Shown piece after piece: positions 62,296 through 64,000 of a stretch of DNA of 64,000 nucleotides. The translations under genes and the position numbers were made by a program. The stretch comes from Kalaharituber pfeilii (taxonomy: Eukaryota > Ascomycota > Pezizomycetes > Pezizales > Pezizaceae), in the NCBI GenBank assembly GCA_015179045.1, contig WHUZ01000004.1:1116001-1180000 (forward strand), read 5' to 3'. The stretch's first letter is position 1; each line of letters begins with the position of its first letter. The notes below the pieces were generated by a model. It was given only the letters and a program-made list of their open reading frames with translations. It did not search any database and was not told the origin of the DNA.

Positions 62296-62520
62296 ATGGC
62301 AACCAATTCTACCTCAATTCGTGATGCCTTTCTTGCCAGCCTAGCTGGCCGATATTCTTCAGTTAAAGATCAGCATACTGTTTTGAACTCTCATCATCAT
62401 AGTTACCTGTATGAAAGATATATGATTTTGCGGCGAAAAGTATCAGATACTGAGCATGAAATTTTATGTATGCATTGTTCCAAGACTTGGCAGGTCAAAA
62501 GCCGTACAACAACCATGTAG
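62296..62520 (+). CDS. Small unassigned ORF with CxxC motif
   Basis: 74 residues from ATG 62296 (MATNSTSIRDAFLASLAGRY), with ILCMHCSKTW near the end, a CxxC that could be half of a zinc finger (BED-like fingers start this way). It stops at TAG soon after. Its leader has a TATA-like box. It could be the 5' exon of a broken hAT-type gene or a chance ORF; function unknown. Confidence 0.35.
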   Translation: MATNSTSIRDAFLASLAGRYSSVKDQHTVLNSHHHSYLYERYMILRRKVSDTEHEILCMHCSKTWQVKSRTTTM

Positions 62521-62719
62521 TAAATATAAGGGTGATAAGTAAGTCATGCAATGAGACTGAATTACTTGATAGTCAAACAAATACAAATCGACGCTTCCAG
62601 ACTCATATAAATATACAAAGAAATACATAACACGAAATTGCATAAAAAGACAATAAACCACGATAGCTAAGTGAATACAAGGGCCCACCTCTTGGCCCCC
62701 ACTCTTGTCATTTCCATAT

Positions 62720-63025
62720 TTTTTTTTTTTTTTTTTTTTTTTTATATATCAATACTCGCATGCCGCCCTATGGGCAATGGCGAGGGTTTAATTAACTAAA
62801 GAAAGAGACTAATAACAAATAGATACATGTGTTGCCCGCGGTGCTCCTACATGAAGCGGGTGGAGTGTCCATACAAACTCCTTCACTTCCGTCGTCTGTC
62901 CGGTTCGTATGGGCTGATCCTCAACCAGTTCCCGCCCAGTCTTACCCTGTCTATGTCGGCGTCTTCCTCCAAGTACACCACGGCTGAGCTAACTTTCTTG
63001 CCCTCTTCCAGCAGCACAGCCTTTT

Positions 63026-63029
<4 letters not shown>
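62720..63029 (-). mobile_element. Half-LINE A fragment (ORF1 C-end and tail)
   Basis: T-run 62720-62743 and A hairpin, then 3' UTR. The minus strand encodes AVLLEEGKKVSSAVVYLEED and IDRVRLGGNWLRISPYEPD, the same ORF1 domain as at 42551. A LINE B with a long T-run is inserted at 63030 within ORF1. Confidence 0.82.
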
Positions 63030-63079
<50 letters not shown>

Positions 63080-64000
63080 CACATAACCCCGCTTGTAGCA
63101 CTTGGCCATGGCAGGGTCCCTGGGCAAGCCCTCATAGCCCGGAGACAGGCTAAACTAACTCTCTACGTACATGGCCCCCACGCGCCGTCGCCCCCGCTCT
63201 CCTAGCTTCTAGAACTTGACCCCGCATTCTCCTACCTTCTAGAACTTGACCCCAGCGAAGAAATTCTCTAAAACGTCATACTCCTCTCCATCCTCCGCCT
63301 TTCTCTTCCAATTCTTTTCCGTGTCGCCCCACCTCTCAAAGCCTTCTGGACGGTTCTTCTGGTTTCCGCATCGGAAAGCGAGGTGCTCCCCGGTTTGCAC
63401 CTCCCCGCACCTGCACTTATCCGACTCTGCCGCCCCTATCCTCTTCAACCACACTGCACACCTCCCTCTCTCCAGGCGCAAGGCAGTGAAATTGGATACT
63501 GCTATCCTATTCCACTCCATGACCTTTCCTCCTCCAAAGCCGTCCACTTCTCTCTTCTCCTTCCTCCACGCCTTCACCCTCTGGCGCACCCCACTTCCGG
63601 TAGCCACCTCCTTCCCCTGCATCACCGTCCCCTTCTTCGCCCACTCATCCGCCTTCTCATTGCCTGCGATTCCGATGTGAGCTTTTACCCACAACAGTTT
63701 CGCATCCCCCCCCTTCCTCTTTCTTCTCGCCACTGCATTCACCACCCTTCTCACATCCTCCGTCTTTCCCTTTCCCTCCCTGCCTGCCTTCTGAATCGCC
63801 ATGACAGCGGCTTCCGAATCCAGACAGATCAGGACTGGGACCTCCTCCGGTACACCCTCCAGCGCCCTTCTCACCCCCCTCACCTCCCCGTCAAAAACCG
63901 TCGCCGTTCTCCCTACTACCTCCGCCACCACCGCTGATCTCCCCCATACACCCGCCCCCACCTTGCTATCCTCGATCTTGCTGCCATCCGAGAAAAGGAC
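63030..64000 (-). mobile_element. LINE B copy, running off the window
   Basis: A 45-bp T-run, complement of the B tail (CACATAACCCCGCTTGTAGC...), a short 3' UTR with a repeated TTCTAGAACTTGACCCC, then ORF2 C-terminus. The 5' part is beyond 64000. Confidence 0.9.
63239..63961 (-). CDS. LINE B ORF2 RNase H and knuckle, open at 5' side
   Basis: 240 residues shown, with the frame open to the window edge. RNase H: FDGEVRGVRR (Glu), CLDSEAAVMA (Asp) and NEKADEWAKK (Asp), with LLWVKAHIGIAG; the first Asp lies upstream near 63985 (SDGSKIED). Knuckle CRCGEVQTGEHLAFRC, then RPEGFERWGDTEKNWKRKAE and the ending FFAGVKF. Intact in view and highly like 50938-51693. Confidence 0.85.
   Translation of the reverse strand: MGAGVWGRSAVVAEVVGRTATVFDGEVRGVRRALEGVPEEVPVLICLDSEAAVMAIQKAGREGKGKTEDVRRVVNAVARRKRKGGDAKLLWVKAHIGIAGNEKADEWAKKGTVMQGKEVATGSGVRQRVKAWRKEKREVDGFGGGKVMEWNRIAVSNFTALRLERGRCAVWLKRIGAAESDKCRCGEVQTGEHLAFRCGNQKNRPEGFERWGDTEKNWKRKAEDGEEYDVLENFFAGVKF

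Overview
The window looks like a transposon graveyard from a filamentous ascomycete (Pezizomycotina-like). Reasons: Tad1-like non-LTR retrotransposons with EN, RT and RNase H domains, pogo/Fot-like and Mutator-like DNA transposons, short introns (41-54 nt) with GT, CTAA(T/C) and AG signals, AT-rich islands reminiscent of RIP-altered DNA, and no bacterial-type gene organisation. The species cannot be told from the sequence. Only one plausible single-copy host gene was found, a small C2H2 zinc-finger gene at 27.7-28.4 kb with one intron. Almost everything else is mobile DNA, much of it nested two or three layers deep and datable by intact target-site duplications (TSDs).

Two LINE families dominate. 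Family A ends in a 3' hairpin (outer stem CTCGC/GCGAG, inner stem GCCC/GGGC, then AGTAATGATAT and poly-A). Family B ends in a different hairpin (stem CCCTGC/GCGGGG, then TTACGTGA and poly-A). A near-complete family B element with 5' UTR, ORF1, ORF2 and 13-bp TSDs lies at 44599-51934. Both families also have ORF1-only half-LINEs that carry the same 3' tails (family A at 36545-38654, 42399-43124 and 62720-63029; family B at 58717-60133, which also keeps the LINE 5' UTR). Both families have also left many hairpin-only copies of about 50-65 bp with TSDs. In the family B hairpin-only copies the 5' boundary falls at the same nucleotide. Two ultra-short copies (26 and 27 bp) end 3' of the hairpin. 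This tail-parasitism system is the most interesting content.

Layout. 1-2455: family A LINE interrupted by a hAT-type MITE and a hairpin-only copy. 2456-7100: AT-rich island with four solo LTRs, two of them an inverted pair carrying 17-bp minisatellites, plus an LTR fragment. 7.4-14.2 kb: nested A and B LINEs and a second MITE. 14.2-26.4 kb: dispersed AATATGACAGGT repeats, hairpin-only copies and 5'-truncated LINEs. 26.4-33.3 kb: sparse DNA with the C2H2 gene. 33.3-36.5 kb: pogo-like transposon broken by a LINE. 36.5-44.5 kb: half-LINEs, two MULE derivatives, a GGCC-rich palindromic element and LINEs. 44.6-51.9 kb: near-complete LINE B. 52.3-61.3 kb: A LINEs with a MULE and a half-LINE nested inside. 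61.3-64 kb: a second GGCC-rich element, an unassigned ORF, and a half-LINE A broken by a B LINE that runs off the window.
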